Under the pieces are notes generated by a model, which saw nothing but the letters and a program-made list of their open reading frames with translations, made no database searches and was not told where the DNA came from. A stretch of DNA of 52,269 nt from Lachnospiraceae bacterium (GTDB lineage Bacteria; Bacillota; Clostridia; Lachnospirales; Lachnospiraceae): contig JAFUFI010000021.1 in NCBI GenBank assembly GCA_017469945.1, positions 1 to 52,269 on the forward strand. The letters are read 5' to 3'. The translations under genes and the position numbers were made by a program. Shown here one piece after another: positions 16,319 to 24,848 of this stretch. Numbering within the stretch: position 1 is the stretch's first letter; each line of letters begins with the position of its first letter.

Positions 16319-17020
16319 TTAATTTTCCTTGTTTAAGAAGTAATATCCGACACCCCACTTGGTGTGTACGTACATGGGATTACCGGAATCCTTTTCAATC
16401 TTCTCGCGAAGTCTTCTGATATGTACGTCTACGGTACGGACGTCTCCCGGATAATCCGTACCCCAGACAAGATTCATAAGATTATCCCTTGTGTATACTC
16501 TGTCGGGATTTCTCATAAGTATTTCAAGTACTTCAAACTCTTTACTGGTAAGGGAAATCTCTTCCTCCCCGATAAAGGTTCTTCTTCCGTCAAGGTCAAG
16601 CCTTATTCTTCCGCTGACGATTTCATTGCTCTGAGGAACAGCTTCAGCCTTTTTAGGCTCTGTTCTTCTTAAGATAGCTTTAATTCTCGCCTTAACCTCG
16701 AGTATATTGAAGGGCTTCGTAACGTAGTCGTCCGCTCCGTATTCAAGTCCGAGGATTTTGTCCATATCATCGCCCTTGGCCGTAAGCATGATAACAGGAA
16801 CCTGCGAAAACTCTCTGAGCTGCTGGCATACTTCATAGCCACCGATTTTAGGAAGCATCAGATCCAAAAGCACGATATCGTATTCCTTTTGTCTGAGAAG
16901 CTCCAGCGCCTCCTCACCGTCGTAAGCGCAGTCAACTTCCATCTCATCCTGTTCCAAACTGAATTTTATGCCTTTAACGATAAGCTTCTCGTCGTCGACT
17001 ACAAGAACTTTTTTAGACAT
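16319..17020 (-). CDS. OmpR/PhoB-family response regulator
   Basis: A 233-residue regulator. The receiver domain (1-120) has Asp9/Asp10, phosphoacceptor Asp53 in IVLLDLMLP, and the TKPFN lysine. The C-terminal winged helix (about 135-232) has SLTSKEFEVLEIL and the RTVDVHIRRLREKI recognition helix, typical of OmpR/PhoB. I use the ATG with AGAGGGA upstream, ten codons inside the longest frame. It is one base from its kinase. It lies 19 bp after the comEA-like gene, so a shared transcript with the upstream genes is likely. Target genes cannot be deduced here. Confidence 0.93.
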   Translation of the reverse strand: MSKKVLVVDDEKLIVKGIKFSLEQDEMEVDCAYDGEEALELLRQKEYDIVLLDLMLPKIGGYEVCQQLREFSQVPVIMLTAKGDDMDKILGLEYGADDYVTKPFNILEVKARIKAILRRTEPKKAEAVPQSNEIVSGRIRLDLDGRRTFIGEEEISLTSKEFEVLEILMRNPDRVYTRDNLMNLVWGTDYPGDVRTVDVHIRRLREKIEKDSGNPMYVHTKWGVGYYFLNKEN

Positions 17021-17039
17021 TACTATCCCTCTCTTATTC

Positions 17040-17702
17040 TTAGTTGGCACAAATATGCGCCTTTATCTTTTCGTATACTCCCTGCCCTATACCGGATACC
17101 TTCATAATATCCTCAGGCTTTTTAAAACGCCCGTTATTATTTCTGTATTCGATAATTGCTTCCGCCTTGGATTTCCCGATTCCCGGAATTGTGCAAAGAA
17201 GGTCGCTTCCCGCGGTATTAATATCAACAAGCCCTCCTAAGTCTTCGGAAATGTTAACCGCATCTCCGATATAAGGAAAGTATAATTGCTGACCGTCTGA
17301 TATAAACGCGGCAAGGTTTATCTTGTCCTCGTCGGCCTCTTCCGTAAAGCCTCCCGCCGCTTCAAGCGCATCCGCAGCTCTGCTTCCCACCGAAAGCTTA
17401 TAGACTCCGGCCGTTTTTACAGCGCCGCAAACATGGACATATATTTCCTCTTCCGGGGTTTTATCTTGTAAAGCCTCAGGGTTAATTGTTTCAGGATTAT
17501 CTACCGGAAACTTGGTGCCTTCGTCCGGCTCTTTATCCGGTTCCGAAATGTATGCGTAGTCACCCGCATCTTTTGCGGAATCTGTCCCAAAGGTAATTAC
17601 CTTGTCCGTTTTTGCACAGCCGCAAAGAACTGCCAAAAGCGGTACAAAGAGAAAAGATTTTTGCATGCATACGGGCATGCGCCTTAATATATTTATAAGC
17701 AT
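17040..17702 (-). CDS. ComEA-like DNA-binding lipoprotein
   Basis: A 220-residue protein with signal peptide and lipobox LCGC (Cys29), an acidic spacer, an SLBB domain (about 85-145; VHVCGAVKTAGVY and AADALEAAGGFTEEA), and a C-terminal double helix-hairpin-helix (about 152-218; VDINTAGSDLLCTIPGIGKS and KPEDIMKVSGIG). This is the ComEA layout: a surface protein that binds double-stranded DNA during natural transformation. Classic ComEA has a membrane helix rather than a lipid anchor. No comEB, comEC or type IV pilus genes are in the window, so DNA uptake is not demonstrated. The start ATG is preceded by GGAGG at slightly short spacing. Confidence 0.82.
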   Translation of the reverse strand: MLINILRRMPVCMQKSFLFVPLLAVLCGCAKTDKVITFGTDSAKDAGDYAYISEPDKEPDEGTKFPVDNPETINPEALQDKTPEEEIYVHVCGAVKTAGVYKLSVGSRAADALEAAGGFTEEADEDKINLAAFISDGQQLYFPYIGDAVNISEDLGGLVDINTAGSDLLCTIPGIGKSKAEAIIEYRNNNGRFKKPEDIMKVSGIGQGVYEKIKAHICAN

Positions 17703-17740
17703 GTTCCCTCCATACGGCGGGAACTGCCGCTAAGCCATAT

Positions 17741-19264
17741 TTATCTTGTAAAGAAAAGTCTTACCGTATCCTGAAGCCCCTGAAGCTGTTCTTCAACGCC
17801 TTCACCGTCCCAGACTCTTGCAAACATTGCCTCAAGCTCCATCCAGAAATTCTCAAGCTCGATTATCTTGGGAAGAGGAACGCTGTCTGCATACTCCGTG
17901 TCAAATACGGAAAGATTCTCGTATCCGTCATTTGCCCCGATAAAGCAAGCCGCCTTTCCGCTTCTTGTGTAAAGTTCGCTTGAAAACTCGCAGGTAAGGT
18001 ACCTTGCGAAGGCATTTGCAATCTCTTTTTTCTCGGAATAGCCGTTGATAACGACAACCTCCGTCATAGACATGGACCTGCTCAAGGTAGCATCATCCAC
18101 TTCGGGGATGGGTGCGAATCCATAGGAATGCTCGAGGCTTCCGTTTTCCTTTGCTTCTTTAAGCTTTGCCACACCGTCAACAGAACAGATGGTAAAGATC
18201 ATCTTACCGTCAATAAAGTCCGAAATAACCTTATCGTAGTTGTTTAAGGCGGAGTCAATGTTAAAGAAATGGTGCAGATACTGGTATCTTAAAAGCGCAT
18301 TGACAGTCTTTGTATTGTTGAACTCAAGATTCGCTCTGTCGTCACCGCTCTCTCCTCCGAGGCTTACGACGTCACCGATAATCCAGAAATTGTAAAGAAT
18401 ATCGGAAACATCCCAGCTCATAACGCCGTCTACACCTGCGGGAGCACTGTAGCTGTCCGCTATGGTAAGAAGTTCATTTAAGGTCTCGGGAATTGCTCCC
18501 TGATATACCTCTTCGGTCTTTGCCGCAAGAACGGCAGCCTGTTCTTCTTCGCTTAAGCTGTCGTAATTAACTTCAGGCTCTGCGGAGGCGGCATCTTGCG
18601 AAGAGCTTTCAGAAGAGTTATCCGCAGAAGCGTTTTCCTGCGAATCTGTCTCTTCCGATCCGTCTGATGAGAGCTGGTCTATCTCTTCAAAATACTCTCC
18701 GTCTACAAAAGACTCCCCTTCTCCTTTTAAGATAGCAAGTGCTTTCTGGCCTGCCCAGTCATGAAGATAGTCTTCATTGTAGACAAGGGCGCATGTATCG
18801 TAGGAAAGAGGATATCCCACTGTCCTTCCGTTATATTTAACGGCATTTAGCGCAGCCTGTGAGAAGTTTTTATCATTGCACTTTCTTTCAGGATCGTCGA
18901 TAGGTACCGCAAGTCCCGCAAGGAAAGCCATCTCAAGGGACTCATGTCCCAAAATGTATGCATCCGGAAGCTGATTGTTCTCGATGGATGCCTCGTTTAT
19001 GGCCTCAAGATAATTGTCATTGGTAATAAGGACGGGAAGAACGTGAACATTGTTTTCTTCGCCGAAACTTACCGCCGCCTTATTGACATAGTCGGACATA
19101 GTCTCATCCGAGTACCAAAAATAGATGGTATCGCTTCGGTTATACCACGCTCCGTTCTCTTCCGCCGACTCGGTACTCTTCATCTCCAGCGTACTGCTGT
19201 AAAAAATAAGCGCCGTAGCAAGAATCAAGGATATTACACTAGTTATTTTATGTTGAAGTTCCAT
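17741..19264 (-). CDS. Orphan extracellular solute-binding protein
   Basis: A 507-residue protein of the family 1 (MalE-like) solute-binding fold. It has one N-terminal hydrophobic helix (about 8-26) with no cysteine in lipobox position, so it is membrane-anchored or cleaved rather than lipidated. The binding-protein core includes TIYFWYSDE near the start, ALVYNEDYLHDWAG, and RSMSMTEVVVINGYS late. A low-complexity Ser/Asp/Glu insertion (about residues 190-250) interrupts the core, and a second acidic segment follows. There are no permease or ATPase genes nearby: argD is 24 bp upstream and the comEA-like gene 38 bp downstream. It may supply a transporter elsewhere or act as a sensor. The ligand is unknown; sugars are most usual for the family. 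Confidence 0.78.
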   Translation of the reverse strand: MELQHKITSVISLILATALIFYSSTLEMKSTESAEENGAWYNRSDTIYFWYSDETMSDYVNKAAVSFGEENNVHVLPVLITNDNYLEAINEASIENNQLPDAYILGHESLEMAFLAGLAVPIDDPERKCNDKNFSQAALNAVKYNGRTVGYPLSYDTCALVYNEDYLHDWAGQKALAILKGEGESFVDGEYFEEIDQLSSDGSEETDSQENASADNSSESSSQDAASAEPEVNYDSLSEEEQAAVLAAKTEEVYQGAIPETLNELLTIADSYSAPAGVDGVMSWDVSDILYNFWIIGDVVSLGGESGDDRANLEFNNTKTVNALLRYQYLHHFFNIDSALNNYDKVISDFIDGKMIFTICSVDGVAKLKEAKENGSLEHSYGFAPIPEVDDATLSRSMSMTEVVVINGYSEKKEIANAFARYLTCEFSSELYTRSGKAACFIGANDGYENLSVFDTEYADSVPLPKIIELENFWMELEAMFARVWDGEGVEEQLQGLQDTVRLFFTR

Positions 19265-19288
19265 TATTTACCTATAGGTCCAGTCTTT

Positions 19289-20485
19289 TTAGTCTTCGAT
19301 GCACTTGTCGAGGATTGATATCATCTCGTCGATATTTTCCTTTGTGATTATAAGAGGCGGCACGAACCTCAATATATTGGCTCCGGCATTTATAAGGATA
19401 AGTCCGTTTTCAATAGCCTTATTGATAACAGGGGCTACGGGCTTTTCAAAAACAAGTCCCTGCATAAATCCGGCACCTCTGTGTTCCTTGACTGAAGGAT
19501 GCTTTTGCATTATCTCATCAAGCTTCTCCCAAAGGTAGGGCGTGACTTCCCTTACATGTCCTGAAATGTCTTCTCTTTCGTAGATTTCAAGAACTTTATC
19601 AACCGCCGCACAGGCGAAAGGATTTCCGCCGTAGGTTGTTCCATGATCACCCGCTACGAGAGAATTTTGTCCAACCTTCTCGTTCATAAGGAAAGCCCCC
19701 ACGGGAACTCCGCATCCAAGAGCCTTTGCGGTAGTCATGATATCGGGCTTTACTCCGTATTTTTGCCAGGCAAAGTCGTATCCGGTCCTTCCCATTCCAC
19801 ACTGAATCTCGTCGAGGATAAGGAGTATATCCTTCTCGTCGCAAAGCTTTCTGATGCTCTTAAGGAAATCCTCGGTAGCGGGGGTAAGTCCGCCCTCTCC
19901 CTGAACAGTCTCTAAAATAATAGCACAGGTCTTGTCATTGACAAGCCTCTTTACCGAATCAAAATCATTATAATCGGCAAACTTTATATTGCCGATTCCG
20001 GGCTCAAAGGGGTCACGGTAATGGTTGTTTCCGGTAACGGATAAAGCACCCATAGTACGTCCGTGGAAGGAGTGGTTCATTGCAATTATTTCATGATCCG
20101 TTCTTCCGTCTTTGTTAAAGCCGTACTTTCTCGCCGCCTTTATCGCGCCTTCTACCGCCTCAGCGCCTGAGTTTGTAAAGAAAACCCTGTCAAGTCCCGA
20201 CATCTTCTTTAATCTCTTTGCTGCCGAAATAGCGGGCACATTGTAGTAGTAGTTAGAAGTATGAAGGAGCTTGTCGGCCTGGGCTTTTATAGCTTCCTTA
20301 TATTCGCTGTTTGAATATCCGAGGGCAAAAACTGCAATTCCGGCCACAAAATCCAGATACTTTTTCCCTTCAATATCGTAAAGATAAACGCCTTCTCCCC
20401 TGTCAAGAACAACCTGATAGCGGTTGTAAGTATGAAGAAGCGCTTCTTCCGCATCATTTATTAAATCGGTGGTAAGCTGACCCAT
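19289..20485 (-). CDS. argD: Acetylornithine aminotransferase
   Basis: A 398-residue PLP-dependent class III aminotransferase that converts N-acetylglutamate semialdehyde to N-acetylornithine with glutamate as amino donor. Landmarks are FVAGIAVFALGY in the N-terminal domain, FTNSGAEAVEGAIKAARKYG (phosphate cup), HGRTMGALS, LILDEIQCGMGRTG with the ring-binding Asp, and TTAKALGCGVP with the Schiff-base lysine. The start ATG has GGGAGG upstream and lies 20 bp after argB, in the classic argJ-argB-argD order. Confidence 0.96.
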   Translation of the reverse strand: MGQLTTDLINDAEEALLHTYNRYQVVLDRGEGVYLYDIEGKKYLDFVAGIAVFALGYSNSEYKEAIKAQADKLLHTSNYYYNVPAISAAKRLKKMSGLDRVFFTNSGAEAVEGAIKAARKYGFNKDGRTDHEIIAMNHSFHGRTMGALSVTGNNHYRDPFEPGIGNIKFADYNDFDSVKRLVNDKTCAIILETVQGEGGLTPATEDFLKSIRKLCDEKDILLILDEIQCGMGRTGYDFAWQKYGVKPDIMTTAKALGCGVPVGAFLMNEKVGQNSLVAGDHGTTYGGNPFACAAVDKVLEIYEREDISGHVREVTPYLWEKLDEIMQKHPSVKEHRGAGFMQGLVFEKPVAPVINKAIENGLILINAGANILRFVPPLIITKENIDEMISILDKCIED

Positions 20486-20505
20486 AAAACCTCCCGGTGC
20501 AGATA

Positions 20506-21402
20506 CTATTTCACGTCTGCTAGATTATCATTGTCGGCAAGAATCGCTGTGCCGATACCTTCGTTTGTAAATATCTCAAGAAGCAGGCAATGAGGTACTC
20601 TGCCGTCTAAGATATGCACACGGCTTACACCGCCTCTGATTGCAGAGGTACAATTTCCAAGCTTCGGAAGCATGCCTCCTCCGATGATACCGCCGCTTAT
20701 AAGCTCATCAGCCTCCGATGCGGTAAGGCGTGAAATAAAGGTACTCTTGTCGTTGATATCTCTGTAAAGGCCTTCGATATCGGTAAGAAATACCAGCTTA
20801 TCGGCGCCTACAGCCTTTGCGATAGCGCAGGCAGCATCGTCCGCATTAATATTGTATGTATTGAAATCGTCGTCAAGTCCGACAGGAGCCACGATAGGAA
20901 GGAAATCATTGTCCAAAAGATCGTACAAAACCTTGCTGTCGACATTTTTAACGTCGCCCACAAATCCTATATCCTGACCGTTCGAAAGCTTCTTTGTAAC
21001 ATTGAGGAGTCCGCCGTCTTTACCGCTGATTCCGACAGCTTTTACGCCAAGTTCCTGAACCATTGTAACAAGGCTCTTATTCACTCTTCCGAGAACCATC
21101 TCGGCGATTTCCATCGTCTCCTCATCGGTAACGCGAAGTCCGTTGACAAACTGAGCTTCCTTTCCGACCTTGCTGACCCAGCGGCTGATTTCCTTGCCGC
21201 CTCCGTGAACGATTATAGGCTTAAAACCGACAAGCTTTAAAAGGGTAACGTCCTTAATGACATTCTTTTGAAGCTCCGGATCCACCATAGCGCTCCCGCC
21301 GTACTTAACAACGATGATCTTGCGATTGAATCTTTGAATGTAGGGAAGTGCTTCGATAAGGACTTCAGCCTTTTTCATGACTTCCTGCATATCCTGTGTC
21401 AT
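20506..21402 (-). CDS. argB: Acetylglutamate kinase
   Basis: A 298-residue amino acid kinase that phosphorylates N-acetylglutamate, the usual arginine-regulated step. Visible are the nucleotide loop KYGGSAM near residue 33, IVHGGGKEI, the substrate-site [16 protein letters not shown], and [20 protein letters not shown]. The N-terminal helix before KIIVVKYGG (about 24 residues) is the extension seen in arginine-sensitive hexameric enzymes, which suggests feedback inhibition by arginine. I place the start at the ATG following AAGGAG; the longer frame runs into the promoter. The 117-bp gap to argJ contains a good promoter, so argB and argD can be expressed apart from argJ. Confidence 0.96.
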   Translation of the reverse strand: MTQDMQEVMKKAEVLIEALPYIQRFNRKIIVVKYGGSAMVDPELQKNVIKDVTLLKLVGFKPIIVHGGGKEISRWVSKVGKEAQFVNGLRVTDEETMEIAEMVLGRVNKSLVTMVQELGVKAVGISGKDGGLLNVTKKLSNGQDIGFVGDVKNVDSKVLYDLLDNDFLPIVAPVGLDDDFNTYNINADDAACAIAKAVGADKLVFLTDIEGLYRDINDKSTFISRLTASEADELISGGIIGGGMLPKLGNCTSAIRGGVSRVHILDGRVPHCLLLEIFTNEGIGTAILADNDNLADVK

Positions 21403-21451
21403 TTTTTCTCTCCTTGTAAGCTCAGGGACTAAACCAAGTCCCGTAAATTTT

Positions 21452-21480
21452 ATAATATCAGAAATCTGCCGTTTCTTCAA
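21452..21480 (-). promoter_or_regulatory. Internal promoter upstream of argB, with a leader hairpin
   Basis: Minus strand TTGAAG (21475-21480), 17 bp, TATTAT (21452-21457) in the argJ-argB gap. Downstream, at about 21424-21441, the leader contains GGGACT-TGGTTT-AGTCCC, a 6-bp stem without a U-tract. Confidence 0.65.
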
Positions 21481-21519
21481 TTTTTATATGATTAAATATC
21501 CTTAAGATAAGACCCAAAA

Positions 21520-22743
21520 TTACGATCTGTAGTCGGCATTTATCTTAACGTAATCGTATGTAAGATCGCACCCCCAGGCAGTAGCCTCCTCGCTTCCTTC
21601 ATGCATATCCACAAATACCGTAACTTCGTCTTCTTTCATTATCTTAACTGCGAAATCCTCGTCAAAATCGAGGGGAGTACCTTTATCGAAAACCTGTAGT
21701 CTTCCGGCTTTACTCTCAAAGAAAAGCTCTACGTCTGTCTGGTCAAATTTCGCGCCGGAATAGCCCATAGCGCAAAGGAAACGTCCGAAGTTGGCGTCAC
21801 ATCCGTAGATAGCGGCCTTAGAAAGATTTGAACCTACGATAGCTCTTGAAAGGGTTCTTGCATCCTCTTTTGTCTTTGCATTAACCACCTTCGCCTCAAA
21901 GAGCTTTGTGGCTCCCTCTCCGTCTGATGCCATTCTTCTTGCCAGATATCTGCAGACATGGAAAAGAGCTTCTTTGAAAGAATAATAATCGTTATTTTTC
22001 TCTTTGATCGTCTCATTTCCCGCAAGGCCATTCGCCATTATAAGAAGAGTATCGTTGGTCGATGTATCTCCGTCGACGGTTATCATATTAAAGGTATCTT
22101 TTATAACATCGCTTAAAGCCTCCTGTAAAAGAGACTTTTCAATTGAAAGGTCGGTGGTTAAAAATCCCAGCATTGTACACATATTGGGATGGATCATTCC
22201 GGAGCCCTTGCTCATTCCTCCAAGGGTTACAGTCTTACCGCCCGCCTCGAAGGTAACGGCGATTTCCTTATTTACCGTATCGGTAGTCATAATAGCCTTT
22301 GATGCCGCCGTTCCGGCCTCAGTGCTTCCGTCAAGAGTCCCGGACATAGCCTCTACACCCGCTGTAAGCTTTTCTACGGGAAGCTGCATTCCGATAACTC
22401 CGGTAGAAGCCACAGCAACGGTATCCGCAGGAATATTCGCATACTTCTCAACTGCTTTTGCAGTCTTTTCGCAAGCTTCAAAGCCTTCCTTTCCGGTACA
22501 TGCATTTGCGATTCCGGAGTTTACAACAACCGCCTGCATCTTTCTTCCGGAGTAAACAAGATCCATATCCCACTGTACGCAAGCTGCCTTTACAACATTG
22601 CTTGTAAAGGTTCCGGCGCAATCGCAGGGCACGTCGCTTGATACCATAGCCATATCAGTTCTTCCCTGATATTTTATTCCCGCAGCACAATCTGCCGCCT
22701 TAAATCCTTTTGGTGATGTAACTCCGCCTTTTATCTCTTTCAT
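21520..22743 (-). CDS. argJ: Glutamate N-acetyltransferase / amino-acid acetyltransferase ArgJ
   Basis: A 407-residue enzyme that moves the acetyl group from N-acetylornithine to glutamate, recycling it in arginine synthesis; some members also use acetyl-CoA. It is made as a proprotein that cuts itself before a threonine nucleophile. The cut-site motif is visible as KGSGMIHPNMCTMLGF, where the family usually has Ala-Thr-Met-Leu and this protein has Cys-Thr-Met-Leu. SKAAIYGCDANFGR matches the C-terminal subunit. The ATG with GAGAGG upstream is chosen, five codons inside the longest frame. Presence of argJ implies the cyclic acetyl pathway. Confidence 0.95.
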   Translation of the reverse strand: MKEIKGGVTSPKGFKAADCAAGIKYQGRTDMAMVSSDVPCDCAGTFTSNVVKAACVQWDMDLVYSGRKMQAVVVNSGIANACTGKEGFEACEKTAKAVEKYANIPADTVAVASTGVIGMQLPVEKLTAGVEAMSGTLDGSTEAGTAASKAIMTTDTVNKEIAVTFEAGGKTVTLGGMSKGSGMIHPNMCTMLGFLTTDLSIEKSLLQEALSDVIKDTFNMITVDGDTSTNDTLLIMANGLAGNETIKEKNNDYYSFKEALFHVCRYLARRMASDGEGATKLFEAKVVNAKTKEDARTLSRAIVGSNLSKAAIYGCDANFGRFLCAMGYSGAKFDQTDVELFFESKAGRLQVFDKGTPLDFDEDFAVKIMKEDEVTVFVDMHEGSEEATAWGCDLTYDYVKINADYRS

Positions 22744-22773
22744 AAATGTACCTCTCATATCTGCCGCTTTATC

Positions 22774-23229
22774 TTAACTGTTAAATGCGGTAATATTAGC
22801 CTCGTTCAACGTAAAATCATAGTAATTCAGGTCAAGTCTTTTAGTCCAGCCGATGCAGTTCCAGAAAGCATTTCCTATGTCATTCTTGGTAAATGCAATA
22901 AGGCTTACTTTGTTGATTCCTTCGGCCTTAAGCGCGTTCATGCAAAAGACGACCATCTCTTTTCCGATTCCCTTACGCCTGTAATCCTCTCTGACACAAA
23001 CATGATAAAGGCATCCTCTTCTGCCGTCGTGTCCGCAAAGGATTGCTCCGACGATTTCACCGCTATCGCTCACAGCAACTACGGATGTAGAAGGATTTCT
23101 GTCTATAAATCTTTCCACCCCTTCCCTGGAATCGTCGATACTTCTTATGGCGAATCCATGGATCGTCATCCAAAGGGCTCTTACCCCTTCATAATCTTCT
23201 TTTGTCATAAGGCGTACGGAAAAGCTCAT
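22774..23229 (-). CDS. GNAT acetyltransferase beside argJ
   Basis: A 151-residue single-domain GNAT protein. The acetyl-CoA pyrophosphate loop is VREDYRRKGIGKEM (about residues 78-91), preceded by the strand CLYHVCV and followed by AFTKNDIGNAFWNCIGW in the C-terminal half. It is the first gene of the argJ run, 30 bp upstream of argJ, and has its own promoter facing away from argG. In this position it could be a short N-acetylglutamate synthase priming the ArgJ cycle, but the sequence does not prove that; ordinary GNAT enzymes look similar. Confidence 0.85.
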   Translation of the reverse strand: MSFSVRLMTKEDYEGVRALWMTIHGFAIRSIDDSREGVERFIDRNPSTSVVAVSDSGEIVGAILCGHDGRRGCLYHVCVREDYRRKGIGKEMVVFCMNALKAEGINKVSLIAFTKNDIGNAFWNCIGWTKRLDLNYYDFTLNEANITAFNS

Positions 23230-23281
23230 TTTACTACCTGCTTTCTTGCATTTTTGATTTAATTAATGCACTTGCTTCTAT

Positions 23282-23309
23282 AGAATAACACTTTTAAAAA
23301 TTTTGTCCA
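23282..23309 (-). promoter_or_regulatory. Promoter of the GNAT-argJ transcript
   Basis: Minus strand TGGACA (23304-23309), 16 bp, TATTCT (23282-23287), about 50 bp before the GNAT start. It is divergent from the argG promoter; the ArgR-type boxes lie between them. Confidence 0.55.
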
Positions 23310-23344
23310 CCGTTTTTTATTTTTATGCACTTATATTTTTCTAA

Positions 23345-23362
23345 TATGCATAATTATACATA
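23345..23362. promoter_or_regulatory. ARG box (ArgR operator), first copy
   Basis: TATGCATAATTATACATA fits the enterobacterial ARG box pattern TNTGNATWWWWATNCANA at every defined position. Such 18-bp operators bind the arginine repressor hexamer when arginine is plentiful. It lies between the divergent GNAT-argJ and argG promoters, 60 bp upstream of the argG -35. Confidence 0.75.
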
Positions 23363-23386
23363 TTATTTTGCATTATTCAAGAATTG

Positions 23387-23404
23387 TTCGAATATTTATT
23401 CTAA
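23387..23404. promoter_or_regulatory. ARG box (ArgR operator), second copy
   Basis: TTCGAATATTTATTCTAA matches the ARG box pattern with two mismatches. It starts 42 bp after the first box, about four helical turns, so both would face the same side of the DNA. A further half-site (ATTATTCAAG, 23372-23381) lies between them. Confidence 0.6.
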
Positions 23405-23421
23405 AAATTTGCTTTTTTATC

Positions 23422-23450
23422 TTGCGTTTGTCTCTTCTTAGTTGTATAGT
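23422..23450 (+). promoter_or_regulatory. argG promoter
   Basis: TTGCGT (23422-23427), 17 bp, TATAGT (23445-23450), about 40 bp before the argG ATG and immediately downstream of the second ARG box. Confidence 0.75.
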
Positions 23451-23491
23451 AGCTTTTAGATACTTTCTATCACTAAACGGAGGCAAATAAA

Positions 23492-24724
23492 ATGAAAGAA
23501 AAGGTTATCTTAGCTTACTCCGGCGGACTTGATACCACCGCCATTATCCCCTGGTTAAAAGAGAACTTCGATTATGAAGTAATCTGTGTTTGCGTTGACT
23601 GCGGTCAGGAAGAAGAGCTCGACGGACTTGAGGAGCGCGCTAAAAGCTGCGGAGCTTCCAAGCTCTACATTGAGAACGTTACAGATGAGTTCTGTGACGA
23701 TTACATCGTTCCCTGTGTACAGGCCGGCGCCGTATACGAGAACAAATATCTTCTCGGTACTTCAATGGCAAGACCTCTTATCGCAAAGAGACTCGTAGAG
23801 ATCGCTCGTAAAGAGAATGCTACCGCTATCTGCCACGGTGCTACCGGAAAAGGTAATGACCAGATCCGTTTCGAACTTGGAATCAAGGCCCTTGCTCCCG
23901 ATCTTAAGATCATCGCAGCATGGAGAAACGAAAAGTGGACAATGGATTCACGTGAGTCTGAGATTGAATACTGCAAGCAGCACGGTATCCACCTTCCTTT
24001 CTCAGCAGACTCCTCATACAGCCGTGACCGTAACATTTGGCATATCAGCCATGAAGGACTCGAGCTCGAGGATCCTGCCAATGAGCCCAACTACGATCAT
24101 CTTCTCGTACTCGGCGTAACTCCCGAGAAAGCTCCCGATCAGGGCGAGTATGTTACCATGACCTTCGAAGCCGGTGTTCCTAAGAGCGTAAACGGTGAAA
24201 AGATGAAGGTTTCCGATATTATAAGAAAGCTCAATGAGCTCGGCGGAAAGCACGGAATCGGTATCATCGATATCGTTGAGAACCGTGTAGTTGGTATGAA
24301 GAGCCGCGGCGTATACGAGACTCCCGGCGGAACAATCCTTATGGAGGCACACAACCAGCTCGAGGAGCTTATCCTTGACCGTGATACCTACGCTTTCAAG
24401 AAAGAGATGGGCGGAAAGTTCGCAAGCCTCGTTTACGAAGGAAAGTGGTTCAGCCCTCTTCGCGAAGCAGAGCAGGCATTCATCGAGTCAACTCAGAAGT
24501 ATGTTACCGGCGAAGTAAAGTTTAAGCTCTACAAGGGCAATATAATAAAGGCCGGAACAACATCACCCTACTCTCTCTACAATGAGAGCATTGCATCCTT
24601 CACAACCGGAGATCTCTATGACCACCACGATGCTGAAGGCTTCATCAACCTCTTCGGTCTTTCAACCAAGGTACGCGCTATGAAGCAGCAGGAGCAGGGA
24701 ATCGATCCCCTTTCATTAAACTAA
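23492..24724 (+). CDS. argG: Argininosuccinate synthase
   Basis: A 410-residue enzyme that joins citrulline and aspartate with ATP to give argininosuccinate. The PP-loop ATP motif is AYSGGLDTT (residues 9-17); further landmarks are CHGATGKGNDQIRFE, SSYSRDRNIWHIS and KSRGVYETPGG. Length is typical of the family. The ATG has GGAGG upstream. It is alone on its transcript, with a clear promoter, ArgR-type boxes and a following terminator. The coding style differs slightly from its neighbours, with more C-ending codons, as is common for well-expressed genes. argH, its usual partner, is not in the window. Confidence 0.98.
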   Translation: MKEKVILAYSGGLDTTAIIPWLKENFDYEVICVCVDCGQEEELDGLEERAKSCGASKLYIENVTDEFCDDYIVPCVQAGAVYENKYLLGTSMARPLIAKRLVEIARKENATAICHGATGKGNDQIRFELGIKALAPDLKIIAAWRNEKWTMDSRESEIEYCKQHGIHLPFSADSSYSRDRNIWHISHEGLELEDPANEPNYDHLLVLGVTPEKAPDQGEYVTMTFEAGVPKSVNGEKMKVSDIIRKLNELGGKHGIGIIDIVENRVVGMKSRGVYETPGGTILMEAHNQLEELILDRDTYAFKKEMGGKFASLVYEGKWFSPLREAEQAFIESTQKYVTGEVKFKLYKGNIIKAGTTSPYSLYNESIASFTTGDLYDHHDAEGFINLFGLSTKVRAMKQQEQGIDPLSLN

Positions 24725-24772
24725 CAGATTTAAAAGCTTCCGTTATTTAATGTAACAAGCTTATAAACCGCA

Positions 24773-24798
24773 AAAAGGCACCCCCTCGGGTGCCTTTT
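24773..24798. terminator. Bidirectional terminator between argG and the small repeat gene
   Basis: AAAAGGCACCC-CCTC-GGGTGCCTTTT, a perfect 11-bp stem with T-runs on both strands. It would end argG transcripts and those of the converging GH13/small-protein unit. Confidence 0.9.
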
Positions 24799-24848
24799 AA
24801 TGTTGCATTTTGATTTTGTTTTAATTCACTTGCAATGCGCCTATCAGA

